The position numbers and the translations under genes were made by a program. From positions 479,844 through 543,843 of the forward strand of contig CAXBJB010000001.1 in the NCBI GenBank assembly GCA_963976055.1: a stretch of 64,000 bases of DNA, written 5' to 3'. The DNA comes from UBA1479 sp963976055 (lineage in GTDB: Bacteria; Pseudomonadota; Alphaproteobacteria; Rhodospirillales; Casp-alpha2). Below, in pieces: positions 49,852-59,665 of this stretch (positions are counted from its first letter, which is position 1; each line of letters opens with the position of its first letter). The notes below the pieces were generated by a model. It did no database searches. It was given only the letters and a program-made list of their open reading frames with translations, and was not told the origin of the DNA.

Positions 49852-51951
49852 TCAGCGCCCTTCGCGCCACCACGCGGCCATCAGGGTGCCGAGCGCCAGC
49901 ACGGCCAGCAGCAGCCCGGACAGCAGCGGAATGTCCTTCAGTCCCGTCACCACATAGGCCTTATGGGCGACCAACCCGACCCAGCCGCGCCCGGCCAGGT
50001 CTCGGCCCGGATCGACGCGGCGCACGTCGGGCAGGCCGTCGGTAAGCCAACGCACGGACCCGCCCGTGATGTCCGTGACCGGCGTCAGGACCGCGTCCGT
50101 GGCGCGCAGGTCCGACAACTCCAGCGGGTTCAATTCGCCGGACGCGACCAAGGCCTGATGCTCGCCGTCGCTCAGCCGGTACAGCCCGATTTCCGCCGCC
50201 GCCAACTCGCCCCGCCACAGGCCGGGGGCGGCGTTCTTCAATTCAAGTTCCTGAACCTCGCCCGAGGGGGCGGTGACCGTGACCTTGGCGACGGCGTCCT
50301 TCAGGCTGCGCCGCTCCACGGTCAGCTTGCCGGCGCGCACGCGGGCGTGCAGGGCCTCTTCCTCCAGGTCCGGTTCGCGCATCAGCCAATGGGCCAGACG
50401 GCGCAGCAGTTCGCCCTGCGGCCCACCGCCGTCGTATCCCCGCGCCCACAGCCAGATATGGTCGGACATGACCTGCGCCACGCGGCCCTTGCCGATGCGG
50501 TCGAGCAGCAAGATCGGCCTGTCCTGCAACCCAGTCATCAGCGACACGCCCGCCGAGGCGTCGCCCGGAATCTGGCGGAACCAGCGGCCCCAGACGGGGT
50601 CGGCCTTGGGATCGGCGCCGGGCCGCATCAGGGCCGCCGTTACCGGATGGCGCAGGCCCGTGTCGGAAACCCGGGGCCGGAAGCCCGATTCCAGCACCTC
50701 GCCCGTGGGGGCGGCCGGCAGGATTTCCCGCAGCGGCGTGTGATAGAGGCTCGACCGGCCCGCGAATTCCGGCCCCACGGCCATCAGCAGGGCGCCGCCC
50801 TGGCGCACCCGCTCGGCGATGTTGGCCAGGTGCTGGGGCTGCAGCACGCCGCGCTTGAGATAGCGGTCGAACACGATCAGGTCGAACTCGTCCAGGCGCT
50901 CGACGAACAGTTCGTGGGTCGGAAAGGCGATCAGCGCCAGTTCGTTCAAGGGCGTGAAATCGTCCTTGTCGGGCGGGCGCAGGATGGTGAAATGGACCAG
51001 ATCGACGGAGGGATCGGATTTCAGCAGGTTGCGCCAGGTGCGTTCCGCCGCATGCGGCTGGCCGGATATCAGCAGCACGCGCAGGCGGTCGCGCACCCCG
51101 TTGATCGACACCAGTGCCCGGTTGTTGACGGTCGACAGCTCGCCCTCGGCCGGCGCCACCGACATTTCGGCGAGCGACGGGCCCGCGTGCTCCAGCTTGA
51201 AGGTGAAGGTCTGATCCTCGCCCACGGGCACCAGGGCGGTCGTGCCCTCGGCGCCGTCGATCTTGAATTCGACCCGCGCCGACGGGCGGGCCGTGGTGCC
51301 GTCCGACTTGGCGTGTTTGTCCTCGATCCGGTAGGTCAAAGTGACCTCCTTGCCGACGATGCCGTAGCCGGGGGCGTTCTTGATCATCAGCCGGCGGTCG
51401 ATCTCGTCGCGCTGGCCGGTCAGCAGCACATGCAGCGGCCCGCGCACGCCGGGCACCTTGCCGTCGGCGATATCCTTGGGCAGGTCGTGGACCTGGCCGT
51501 CGGTAATGATCACGGCGCCGGCGAAACGGTTCGGCGAGATGTCCGCCGATGCCGTGGTCAGGGCTTCCATCAGACGGGTGCCCGGGCGGTCGTCGGTCGC
51601 GGAATCCGTGATCTCGACGATGCGGTATTCCAGGTTCTCTTGCCGGTCCAGGGCGGCGACCAGGGCTTCCTCGGCGTCGGAGCTCTGCTTGCGCCGGTCG
51701 CCCGTCTTCTGGCTCGACGTGCGGTCGATGACGATCAGCGCCTCGTCGGGCTGCGCCTCGCGTTTTTCGTTGACGATGCGGGGATCGGCCAAGGCCAGCA
51801 GCATCACGCAGAGGAACAGGAAGCGGAACAGCGATCCCGCCGCCCGCCGGTACAGACCCACGGCCAGCAGCGCCAGCCCGGTGATGCCCAACAAGATCAG
51901 CACGGGCATCGGCACCAGGGGCGAAAACTGCACGGCGGCGGCGGACATCAT
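49852..51951 (-). CDS. Large membrane protein of the MoxR cluster (glutamine amidotransferase-like domain)
   Basis: A 699-residue protein with two N-terminal membrane helices (about residues 15-33 and 40-58), a VWA-like domain with a VIDRTSSQ start near residue 73 and a loop with VIITDG near residue 147, then a GATase-like domain with VLLISGQPHAAERTW near residues 294-308, and a C-terminal helix near residues 675-694. The VWA metal site is incomplete (DRTSS instead of DxSxS). It is last of four genes and overlaps the DUF4159 gene by 4 bases. Exact role unknown. Confidence 0.8.
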   Translation of the reverse strand: MMSAAAVQFSPLVPMPVLILLGITGLALLAVGLYRRAAGSLFRFLFLCVMLLALADPRIVNEKREAQPDEALIVIDRTSSQKTGDRRKQSSDAEEALVAALDRQENLEYRIVEITDSATDDRPGTRLMEALTTASADISPNRFAGAVIITDGQVHDLPKDIADGKVPGVRGPLHVLLTGQRDEIDRRLMIKNAPGYGIVGKEVTLTYRIEDKHAKSDGTTARPSARVEFKIDGAEGTTALVPVGEDQTFTFKLEHAGPSLAEMSVAPAEGELSTVNNRALVSINGVRDRLRVLLISGQPHAAERTWRNLLKSDPSVDLVHFTILRPPDKDDFTPLNELALIAFPTHELFVERLDEFDLIVFDRYLKRGVLQPQHLANIAERVRQGGALLMAVGPEFAGRSSLYHTPLREILPAAPTGEVLESGFRPRVSDTGLRHPVTAALMRPGADPKADPVWGRWFRQIPGDASAGVSLMTGLQDRPILLLDRIGKGRVAQVMSDHIWLWARGYDGGGPQGELLRRLAHWLMREPDLEEEALHARVRAGKLTVERRSLKDAVAKVTVTAPSGEVQELELKNAAPGLWRGELAAAEIGLYRLSDGEHQALVASGELNPLELSDLRATDAVLTPVTDITGGSVRWLTDGLPDVRRVDPGRDLAGRGWVGLVAHKAYVVTGLKDIPLLSGLLLAVLALGTLMAAWWREGR

Positions 51952-54725
51952 TGGCCGAGCCTCCGGATGATCGCCGGCAGATGGACCTGGTCGGCCTTGT
52001 AGTTGCCGGTCAACACGTACATCACCAGGTTGATGCCGAAACGGAACGCCAGTTCACGCTGCCGCTCGCCGCCCGGCACGGCGGGGAACAGGGCCTGTTG
52101 CGTGTCTTCGTCGAGGGCCCAGGCGGCGGCCCAGTCGTTGCCGCCGGCCAGAACCGGCGACACCCCGTCGTTGATGCGCGCTCCCGCCCGCTCGACCCAA
52201 AGGGCGCTTCCGGTCCAGCGCCCGGGAAAATCCTGTAACAGATAGAACGACCGGGTCAGCACATGGTTGGCCGGGGCGACCACCAGCGGCGGGATGTCGA
52301 GCTTTCGCGCCAGGGCCCTGAGTTCGCCCAGGTCCGCCCCCCCGGCGCGGTCGCGGGTATCGAACAGGATGGTGCCGCCGTTCTGCATGTAGGCGTTGAC
52401 CTTGGTCCGCGCGGTTTCGGTCATGTCGGCGGCCCCGGCGACCACGGGCCAGTACATCAGCGGGAAGAACGACAAATCGTCACGGTCCGGATCGACGCCC
52501 TGGGGGTCCGACAGTTCCGCCGCCGTGCGCCGCCGCACGATGAGGCTGAGGCCCGTCAGGCCCAGGCGGCTGACCCGGTCCGTCTCCGCGTCGCCGGTCA
52601 GGACATAGGCCAGGCGGGTCTGGGTGCTGTTCTCAAGCGCATAGGCATCCGCGCCGGAAAACTGTTTGGCTGCGGCCCCGGCGCGCGGGGCCACGGTGAT
52701 TTCCTGCGCCGTCGCCGGGCCGGCGGCCCCGGCCAGCGCCAATGCCAGCAGCGGGGCAGCCAGACGCGGCAGGCGCAGCAGGCCGCGCAGCCACAGGCTG
52801 ACGGCGAAATCGGCCAACGACAGCAGGGCCGCCAGGATGAACAGCCAGGGCCGGATGTCGATCGCCGGGCTGCCGCCGTAGGTCGCGCGTTCCGCCGCTA
52901 CGGAGAGTTCGCCGAGCGGTTTCGGCACCGCCGCGTCGCGCCCCAGGTTGAGGGCCCGGCGGTCGTTGCCGCGGCCGTAGAGGCCTGGCGGGTGCAGTGG
53001 CGACACGGGCGTTTCGGCGAAGGCGTCCTGGGCGATCGAGCCCGTGTCGGGCGGCGCGTCGCCCAAGGCACCATAGGCATCCAGCGTCTGGATCGGTTCC
53101 AGCGGCGGCCCATAGCCGGTATCGACCACGCCCTGGCTGAGGCCGATCAGCCGTTGCAGCATTTCGACCAGCAGGCCGGACAGGGCCAGATTGGACCATT
53201 GCGTGTTGGCCGTGGTGTGGAACAGCACCAGCCAGCCCTTGCCCTGGCGCTCGGCGGTGACCAGGGGCGTGCCGTCGGAAAGCCGCGCCCAGGTCTTGCG
53301 CTCCAGGTCCAACGACGGCTGCGCCAGCACCTGACGGGTCACCGTGACGTCGGGCGGCACGGTCAGGCCGTTGAACGGGCTTTCCCCGTCGAACGGCGCA
53401 AGGCCGGCCGGCTGGGTCCAGGACATGGCGCCGCCGATCACCCGGTCGCCCCGGCGCAGCGGCACCGGAACCAGCGGCGTGTCGCCGCCCTGGACGGCCT
53501 GGCCGCTGGTCGCCTGGGCCAGCAGCGGCCCGGCGAAGCGCAGTGCCACGCCACCGTCCTCCATCCAGGTCTTGATGGCCGCGCGGTCGGGGCCGGCGAT
53601 GGTGCCGGGGTCGGGCAGGATCATCAGGGCAAGCTGGCGGCGCAACAGGCCGGCGATGGTGCCCTGGCGGACCTCGCTGAACGGCTCCAACGCCCGAGTC
53701 AGGTAGAACACGGATGACAGCAGCGGCAGTTCGGCCTCGCCGTCGCCGGTCACGATGCCGACCGGCCGCCGCCGCCAGCGTTCATCCAGCAGGATCACGG
53801 CCGCCGCCGATCCGGCGTTTTCCAGGTCCAGGCGGACCAGCTTATTGGCCATTTCCGCCGGCAGGTCGAGGCGCACCTCGGCGGCGGCGTCACCGGCGTT
53901 GAACAGAACTTCTTCGCGCGCGATCAGCCGCCCGTCGAGGGCGAAGGCGCGCAGGAACTGGGATTCCTCGGCCCGCGGGTCGGCCCGCTCCACCCGCACG
54001 GTGATGGCCCCGCCGTCCAGCACGGGCGGGCGCAGAACCTTGGGCATCACCGCGCCGGGGCCGTCGGTGACGACGGTCAGCGGCCCGAACTTGGCCAGGC
54101 CCCGGGCGAAGGGGGCGGCGGCCCCGTGGTCGAGCCCGTCCGACAGCCACACAACCTGCGCACGTCGGTCCTGGGTGAGGGGACTTTGATCCATCGCCTC
54201 GAGCGTCGCCGCCCGGTCGGACGGCCAGGGCCGTGGCTGCAGGGTCTGGGCGAATTCCTGGGCCTGGCGCGGGGTGAAAACATGGATCCGCTCCGTGCCC
54301 GCGCCGGCCGGCGGGGCCGCCGTGGTGACGATGGTCACCGGGCGGCCATCGCGCGCCGCCTGATCGGTCAATTGAACCAGCAGACGCTGGCGCTCCGGCC
54401 AGCCCTTGGCGGCGGACCAGCCGTTGTCGACGGCCAGGATCAGCGGGCCGGAGCCTTGCCACTGAGCGGCCTGGTTGATCAGCGGGCCGGCGGCGGCCAG
54501 GACCAAAAGGCCGGCGATGGCGAGCCGCAGGAGGATCAGCCACGGCGGCGTCTTCGACGAGCTTTCCTCGCGCGTAACCAGCCCCAGCAGCAGGCGGAAC
54601 GGCGGGAAGGTGACCCGCGTCGGCGCCGGCGGGGTCAGGCGCAGCAGCCACCAGATGACGGGCAGGGCGAGCAGGCCGAGCAACGCCCAGGGGGCCAGGA
54701 ACGCGAAGGAGCCGAAGGCAAGCAT
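51948..54725 (-). CDS. BatA-like N-terminal / DUF4159 C-terminal membrane protein
   Basis: A 925-residue protein. Residues 1-80 form the aerotolerance-regulator (BatA) N terminus with two membrane helices, then a VWA-like region containing AVDNGWSAAKGW near residues 99-110, a further helix near residues 635-655 and, after a Gly/Ala-rich membrane part, a C-terminal DUF4159 domain (about residues 690-915) with FFPLMYWPVV, NGGTILFDTRD and LTRSFYLLQDFPG. It is encoded between DUF58 and the 699-residue membrane protein, the usual alphaproteobacterial order. Confidence 0.85.
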   Translation of the reverse strand: MLAFGSFAFLAPWALLGLLALPVIWWLLRLTPPAPTRVTFPPFRLLLGLVTREESSSKTPPWLILLRLAIAGLLVLAAAGPLINQAAQWQGSGPLILAVDNGWSAAKGWPERQRLLVQLTDQAARDGRPVTIVTTAAPPAGAGTERIHVFTPRQAQEFAQTLQPRPWPSDRAATLEAMDQSPLTQDRRAQVVWLSDGLDHGAAAPFARGLAKFGPLTVVTDGPGAVMPKVLRPPVLDGGAITVRVERADPRAEESQFLRAFALDGRLIAREEVLFNAGDAAAEVRLDLPAEMANKLVRLDLENAGSAAAVILLDERWRRRPVGIVTGDGEAELPLLSSVFYLTRALEPFSEVRQGTIAGLLRRQLALMILPDPGTIAGPDRAAIKTWMEDGGVALRFAGPLLAQATSGQAVQGGDTPLVPVPLRRGDRVIGGAMSWTQPAGLAPFDGESPFNGLTVPPDVTVTRQVLAQPSLDLERKTWARLSDGTPLVTAERQGKGWLVLFHTTANTQWSNLALSGLLVEMLQRLIGLSQGVVDTGYGPPLEPIQTLDAYGALGDAPPDTGSIAQDAFAETPVSPLHPPGLYGRGNDRRALNLGRDAAVPKPLGELSVAAERATYGGSPAIDIRPWLFILAALLSLADFAVSLWLRGLLRLPRLAAPLLALALAGAAGPATAQEITVAPRAGAAAKQFSGADAYALENSTQTRLAYVLTGDAETDRVSRLGLTGLSLIVRRRTAAELSDPQGVDPDRDDLSFFPLMYWPVVAGAADMTETARTKVNAYMQNGGTILFDTRDRAGGADLGELRALARKLDIPPLVVAPANHVLTRSFYLLQDFPGRWTGSALWVERAGARINDGVSPVLAGGNDWAAAWALDEDTQQALFPAVPGGERQRELAFRFGINLVMYVLTGNYKADQVHLPAIIRRLGQ

Positions 54726-54745
54726 GGATCAGCCGCCTCCCCCGC

Positions 54746-55636
54746 CTAGTGCCGGATGACCTGAGACAGCAGCTGATAGAGCGACATCAGCACGGTCTCG
54801 GGCGGGCGGTGGGTCATGTGGCGGGTTAGGCTCCAGCCGAAGGACCGTGCCACGGCGTCGAGCCCGGCCTGATGATGGGCCAGTTCTTCGCGGTAGGCCT
54901 GGCGCACGCTTTCGACGCGCCCGATCATGATCCGGCCTTCGCCCTCCGGCCCTTCGAATTCGACCCGTCCGTCGAACGGCAGGGTTTCCTCGGCCGGGTC
55001 CAAAATCTGCACCAGATGGCCCTCGACGCCGTGGTCGGCGAGGCGCGAGATCGCCGTCCGTGTGTCGCCGAGCGGCGCCAGGAAATCGCCGAACAGCACG
55101 ACGCGCCCGTGGCGCGGCACGAATTCCGGGCCCGGCAGGCTGCCGGTGGCGCCCGTTTCGGCGCGTTCCAGGGCCGTGGCGATGCGCAGCAGGGTATTGC
55201 GGCCCGTGGCCGGGATCATGCCCGTGCCCATCAGGGCGATGCGTTCGCCCGCGCGCACCAGAAGCGACGTCAGGGCGACCGCCAAAACCTTGGCCCGCCA
55301 GCCCTTGGACAGGGGGCCGCCGTCGGACGCATAATCCATGGACGGCGATCCGTCGGCCCACAGCCACACGCTCTGCGCCGCCTCCCATTCCATCTCGCGG
55401 ACATAGACCGGATCGGACTTGGCCGATTGCCGCCAGTCGATCAGTTGCGTCGAATCGCCGAATTCATAACGCCGGAACTGCCAAAAGGTCTCGCCCTGGC
55501 CGACCCGTCGCCGGCCATGCACGCCCTGGCTGACCGTGGACGCCACGCGCTCGGCCGCCACCAAAAGCGGCGGCAGGCCCGAGGCCGCGGTTTCAGCCTG
55601 GTGGTGAAGGTCGGGTGTGTCCAGCGGGTTCGCCAT
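54746..55636 (-). CDS. DUF58 domain protein of the MoxR cluster
   Basis: A 296-residue cytoplasmic protein. The DUF58 signature lies near residues 50-86: FRRYEFGDSTQLIDWRQSAK, then YVREMEWE. A partial VWA-like DGSPSMDYA near residues 95-103 follows. Proteins of this family work with MoxR AAA+ ATPases as chaperone-like factors for membrane or metal-enzyme maturation. It lies 37 bases after the moxR gene and 20 before the DUF4159 gene. Confidence 0.88.
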   Translation of the reverse strand: MANPLDTPDLHHQAETAASGLPPLLVAAERVASTVSQGVHGRRRVGQGETFWQFRRYEFGDSTQLIDWRQSAKSDPVYVREMEWEAAQSVWLWADGSPSMDYASDGGPLSKGWRAKVLAVALTSLLVRAGERIALMGTGMIPATGRNTLLRIATALERAETGATGSLPGPEFVPRHGRVVLFGDFLAPLGDTRTAISRLADHGVEGHLVQILDPAEETLPFDGRVEFEGPEGEGRIMIGRVESVRQAYREELAHHQAGLDAVARSFGWSLTRHMTHRPPETVLMSLYQLLSQVIRH

Positions 55637-55673
55637 GCATTGTTTGCCCTTGGGCCGTTGCTCGGGTCGCCTC

Positions 55674-56696
55674 CTATTCGATGATCTGGCAGAGGCGGTC
55701 GATGATCTGGCCGACGGTCACGCCCTCGGCGCGGGCACCGAAGGTCAGCGCCATGCGGTGGCGCAGGATCGGATGGGCGAGGGCGTAGACGTCCTCGACC
55801 GAGGGCGACAGGCGGCCCTGGATCATGGCCCGCGCGCGCACGCCCAGCATCAGGGCCTGACTGGCGCGCGGCCCCGGGCCCCAGGACACGTAATTGCGGA
55901 TTTCCGGCAGGTCCGAGGCATCTGGCCGCCCGGCGCGGACCAGCTTCAGGATCGCCTCGGCCACGCTTTCGCCCACGGGCACATGGCGGACCAGGGACTG
56001 GGCGCGCATCAAGGCCTTGGGGTCCATGACCCGCTTGGCGTCCTGAGTATCGGCGCCCGTCGTCTTGATGAGGATTTCGCGCTCCGTTTCCAGGTCCGGA
56101 TGGGTCACATCGACCTGCATGAAGAAACGGTCGAGCTGGGCTTCCGGCAGGGGGTAGGTGCCTTCCTGCTCCAACGGGTTCTGGGTCGCCAGAACGTGGA
56201 ACGGCTTGGGCAGGTCGTGATACTGCCCGGCGACGGAGACCCGGTGTTCCTGCATGGCCTGCAGCAGGGCCGACTGGGTGCGCGGGCTGGCGCGGTTGAT
56301 TTCGTCGGCCATCAGAAGTTGGCAGAACACGGGGCCCTTGACGAAGCGGAAGCCGCGCTTACCGCTTTCGCTTTCCTCGAGCACCTCGGAGCCTAGAATG
56401 TCGCCGGGCATCAGGTCGGGCGTGAACTGGACGCGCTTTTCGTCCATCCCGAACACCTTGCCCAGTGTTTCCACCAGCCGGGTCTTGCCCAGGCCGGGAA
56501 CCCCGACCAGCAGGCAATGGCCGCCGGCCAGCAGGGTGATCAGGGTTTCCTCGATAACCGTTTCCTGGCCGAAGATGACACGGCCCACGCCGTCGCGGAC
56601 CTTGGCGATGTCGTCGACCAGGCCGTCGATGGCGTCAACTAGGTCGTCGGTGTTGCCACTGTCCCCGGTTGCCTTATTCTTGGTGTTGGTCGTCAC
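55674..56696 (-). CDS. MoxR family AAA+ ATPase
   Basis: A 340-residue ATPase with Walker A GVPGLGKT near residues 65-72, Walker B LLMADEINRA near residues 127-136, sensor 1 VLATQNPLEQEGTY near residues 169-182, and a C-terminal lid. The segment from GRVIFGQE onward matches the MoxR group. It heads the minus-strand order MoxR, DUF58, DUF4159, membrane protein, and is divergent from the DUF1285 gene across 96 bp. Such ATPases are chaperones; the client is unknown. Confidence 0.92.
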   Translation of the reverse strand: MTTNTKNKATGDSGNTDDLVDAIDGLVDDIAKVRDGVGRVIFGQETVIEETLITLLAGGHCLLVGVPGLGKTRLVETLGKVFGMDEKRVQFTPDLMPGDILGSEVLEESESGKRGFRFVKGPVFCQLLMADEINRASPRTQSALLQAMQEHRVSVAGQYHDLPKPFHVLATQNPLEQEGTYPLPEAQLDRFFMQVDVTHPDLETEREILIKTTGADTQDAKRVMDPKALMRAQSLVRHVPVGESVAEAILKLVRAGRPDASDLPEIRNYVSWGPGPRASQALMLGVRARAMIQGRLSPSVEDVYALAHPILRHRMALTFGARAEGVTVGQIIDRLCQIIE

Positions 56697-56792
56697 GGAA
56701 GACGCCTCCGTTCAATGAGATGAGAACAGGACGGGCCGACCCCGTCCACCAAAGAGAGATCGCGTAGCTGCGAATAGCGTATCATCGAAACC

Positions 56793-57374
56793 ATGTCTGA
56801 AAATACACCCGATCTTCGTTCCTTTATCGGCGCCCGGCCGCCCGCCGGCGACCTTGCGGGGCCCGTGGGCATTCCCCTCGGCCCGCGCCAGATCCTGTGC
56901 GGCGATATCGACATGCGCATCGGCCTGGACGGCACCTGGTATTATCTCGGCTCTCCCATCGGACGGAAAGAACTGGTCAAACTGTTTTCCACGGTTCTGC
57001 ACCGCGACGATGTGGGCGACTACTGGCTGCTGACCCCCGCCGAGGCCTGCCGCATCCGGGTCGATGACGCGCCGTTCCTAGCCGTCGCCGCCGAGGTCAC
57101 CGGCAGCGGTCAGGCCCAGGACATTATTTTCCGGACAAATCTTGACCAAACCGTGGCGCTTGGCCCCGATCATCCGTTGAGGGTCGATATCGACCTGGAA
57201 ACCCAGGAACCCCGGCCCTATGTGGGCCTGGACCGAGGGCTTGAGGCGCGTCTGACGCGGTCGGTCTATTATCAATTGGTCGACCTTGCCGTTGAAGAAA
57301 TCGCCGATGGGGCGCACATGTACGGTATATGGAGTGGCGGGCGATTCTTTTCCATCGGCCGCATGGAAGAATGA
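56793..57374 (+). CDS. DUF1285 domain-containing protein
   Basis: A 193-residue protein matching the DUF1285 family (about 150-190 residues) in alphaproteobacteria: GTWYYLGSPIGRKELVKLF near residues 49-67 and YWLLTPAEACRIRVDDAPF near residues 77-95, then PYVGLDRGLEARLTRSVYYQ near residues 136-155. Function is unknown. It is divergent from moxR and starts the plus-strand series DUF1285, NUDIX, DUF6111, cca, in which the next gene begins 25 bases after it. Confidence 0.86.
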   Translation: MSENTPDLRSFIGARPPAGDLAGPVGIPLGPRQILCGDIDMRIGLDGTWYYLGSPIGRKELVKLFSTVLHRDDVGDYWLLTPAEACRIRVDDAPFLAVAAEVTGSGQAQDIIFRTNLDQTVALGPDHPLRVDIDLETQEPRPYVGLDRGLEARLTRSVYYQLVDLAVEEIADGAHMYGIWSGGRFFSIGRMEE

Positions 57375-57399
57375 TGGCAGGCACGAGGACCGGCGGCAC

Positions 57400-58050
57400 A
57401 TGACCCCTGATTGGCTGATCGATCGGTTTGATGGGCTGGATTGCGACCCCGAGGGATTGCGCGGCGACCACGACCTGAATCCCGGCATGAGGATTCTGCC
57501 GGACCTGACGCCGGCCGCCGTGCTGATCCCGCTGGTCGAGCGCGAGACGGAGATCACCACCTTGTTCACTCAGCGCACGTCGCACCTGAAGCATCACGCC
57601 GGACAGATCAGCTTTCCCGGCGGCCATTCCGACCCGGAAGACACTTCGGCCGAGGACACGGCCCTGCGCGAGACGGAGGAAGAGGTCGGCCTGCACCGCA
57701 GCCGCATCCGCGTCATTGGGCGGCTTGCCCCCTACATCACGCGCACAGGCTTTTCCGTCATTCCCGTGGTCGGGCTGGTCACGCCGCCGTTCGACATCGA
57801 ACCCGACCCGCACGAGGTCGAGGACGTGTTCGAGGTGCCGCTCAATTTCCTCATGGATCCGGCCAACCATCAGCGCCACAAGCGCGAGGTCAACGGCACG
57901 CGCCGCGATTTTTACGCCATGCCCTATCAGGAGCGCTTCATCTGGGGGGCCACGGCCGGCATGGTCAAGAACCTCTATGACGTGCTGGTCGGCGACGGTC
58001 CCGACCCCGATTTCCGGCGCGATTTTCAGGGCGCGAGGCCGACGCCATGA
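57400..58050 (+). CDS. CoA pyrophosphatase (NudL-like NUDIX hydrolase)
   Basis: A 216-residue NUDIX hydrolase. The Nudix box is QISFPGGHSDPED near residues 68-80 followed by TALRETEEEVGL near residues 87-98, which is the NudL/YeaB type and fits the UPF0035 signature; it cleaves CoA and related dinucleotides to 4'-phosphopantetheine and 3',5'-ADP. The ATG at 57400 gives a normal N terminus (TPDWLIDRFDG). It overlaps the DUF6111 gene by 4 bases. Confidence 0.9.
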   Translation: MTPDWLIDRFDGLDCDPEGLRGDHDLNPGMRILPDLTPAAVLIPLVERETEITTLFTQRTSHLKHHAGQISFPGGHSDPEDTSAEDTALRETEEEVGLHRSRIRVIGRLAPYITRTGFSVIPVVGLVTPPFDIEPDPHEVEDVFEVPLNFLMDPANHQRHKREVNGTRRDFYAMPYQERFIWGATAGMVKNLYDVLVGDGPDPDFRRDFQGARPTP

Positions 58051-58325
58051 TCAGGCTGCTGCTCAATTACGTGTTTCCCCTGGTCCTGCCGACGGCGGCC
58101 TATCTCGCCTGGGTCTGGTATTACCGTAAGCGGGCGGAAGCCCTGGGCGGTCGGCCGCCGGAAGTCACCCGCGGGGGCTTGTTCTGGTGTGTGGTCCTGG
58201 GCCTCGGCCTGATGATCGTCACGCTGCTGGCGCTTGCCGCGACGACCGGCGTCGGCCCCGGCGAGGGCGGGTATCAGTCGCCACGCCTCGAGGACGGCCG
58301 TATTATTCCCCCCAAATTCAACTGA
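58047..58325 (+). CDS. DUF6111 family small membrane protein
   Basis: A 92-residue protein with two membrane helices (about residues 4-22 and 44-68) separated by a basic loop (YRKRAEALGG) and ended by DGRIIPPKF. It belongs to the alphaproteobacterial DUF6111 group, found between a NUDIX gene and cca. Function is unknown. The ATG overlaps the NUDIX stop. Confidence 0.8.
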   Translation: MIRLLLNYVFPLVLPTAAYLAWVWYYRKRAEALGGRPPEVTRGGLFWCVVLGLGLMIVTLLALAATTGVGPGEGGYQSPRLEDGRIIPPKFN

Positions 58326-58351
58326 GGCCCGCCGGGCCGTTCGGAAAACAG

Positions 58352-59665
58352 GTGAGCGCGGTGGAGGACGATTACGTCGAAATCCGGGGCATCAGCCGCG
58401 AGCCGTTGGGCAAGCTGGCGGTCGAGGGCTGGCTGGCCTGGCCGGAAACCCGCCGGCTTGCCGACGCGCTGGGCAAGGATAACCTGCGCTTCGTCGGCGG
58501 CTGTGTGCGTGACGCCATCGCCCGCCGCCCGGTCACCGACATCGATGTGGCGACGCCACTGCCACCAGAAGACGTCATGGCCCGGCTTGAGGCCGCCGGG
58601 ATCAAGGTGATCGCCACGGGGCTCAAGCACGGCACGGTGACCGCCGTGATCGGCGAACGGAAGTTCGAGATCACGACGCTGCGCCGCGATGCGGAAACGG
58701 ACGGCCGCCACGCACGGGTCGAATTCACGGACGATTGGGTCGAGGACGCCAAGCGCCGCGACTTCACCATCAACGCCATGTCCTGTACGCCCGACGGCGA
58801 CGTCTACGATCCGTTCGAAGGCATGCCCGATCTGGCCCACGGGGCGGTCCGCTTCGTCGGCCGCGCCGGCGACCGGGTGGGGGAGGACTATCTGCGCATT
58901 CTTCGCTTTTTTCGGTTTTGGGGCGGTTATGGCCGCCCGCCTGCCGACCGGAATGCGCTGGCGGCCTGCCGCGCCAACGCGGCCAAATTGAAGGAACTGT
59001 CCGGCGAGCGGGTGCGCGACGAGCTGTTGAAGATCCTCTCGATGCCGCAGCCGGCGGAGGTCGTGCGGCTGATGCAGGGGTATGGCGTGCTCGACCACAT
59101 CTTGCCCGAGGCGGGCGAGGTCACGCGGTTGCGTCTGGTCAATTGGCTGACCACGCGGGGCGTGCTGATAGACGGCGTCGGCCCCGACCCCCTACGCAAT
59201 CTGGCCGCCCTTCTGGACACGGATGCCGATGGGGCGTCGACCGTCGCCCAGCGCCTGCGCTTGTCCAACGCCCAGGCGGACCGTCTGCAATCCTTGGCGG
59301 CACCCGCCGTGGTGCCGACGCCGGATCAGGACGCCCTTGACCACGAAAAGCTGTTGCGCCGCATCGGTCCGGAAACCTTCCGCGATCTGGTGATTCTCGG
59401 CTGGGCCGCCGAAATCGGGGCGGCCACACGCCTGCCCGCCGCGCGCTCCGCTGCCTGGCGCGACCTTCTGGCGGTGGCGGTCGGCTGGCGGGGGCGGGAA
59501 TTCCCCCTCAAAGGCCGCGACCTTGTCGATTTGGGGCTTGCCCCCGGGCCCCGTGTCGGCGAGGTTCTCGGCCAGCTCGAAACTTGGTGGGAAGACGGCG
59601 GTTTCAAAGCCGACCGCAATGCTTGCCTGGCCAAGGCCAAGGACCTGATCGAGGAAAACCAATGA
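58352..59665 (+). CDS. cca: CCA tRNA nucleotidyltransferase
   Basis: An enzyme that adds or repairs the 3'-CCA end of tRNAs. The nucleotidyltransferase motif GGCVRDAIARRPVTDIDVAT near residues 49-68 holds the metal-binding Asp-x-Asp; RRDFTINAMS near residues 138-147 and the downstream RNA-binding region with EDYLRILRFFRF are also conserved. GTG at 58352 is chosen (about 437 residues), but GTG at 58361 is nearly as good. It overlaps the next gene (ATGA). Confidence 0.93.
   Translation: MSAVEDDYVEIRGISREPLGKLAVEGWLAWPETRRLADALGKDNLRFVGGCVRDAIARRPVTDIDVATPLPPEDVMARLEAAGIKVIATGLKHGTVTAVIGERKFEITTLRRDAETDGRHARVEFTDDWVEDAKRRDFTINAMSCTPDGDVYDPFEGMPDLAHGAVRFVGRAGDRVGEDYLRILRFFRFWGGYGRPPADRNALAACRANAAKLKELSGERVRDELLKILSMPQPAEVVRLMQGYGVLDHILPEAGEVTRLRLVNWLTTRGVLIDGVGPDPLRNLAALLDTDADGASTVAQRLRLSNAQADRLQSLAAPAVVPTPDQDALDHEKLLRRIGPETFRDLVILGWAAEIGAATRLPAARSAAWRDLLAVAVGWRGREFPLKGRDLVDLGLAPGPRVGEVLGQLETWWEDGGFKADRNACLAKAKDLIEENQ

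Noticed and set aside
49852..56696. MoxR cluster considered as a defence system (MoxR-VWA type)
   Set aside because: It matches the housekeeping MoxR-DUF58-DUF4159 order of alphaproteobacteria, and no effector or other defence gene is present.
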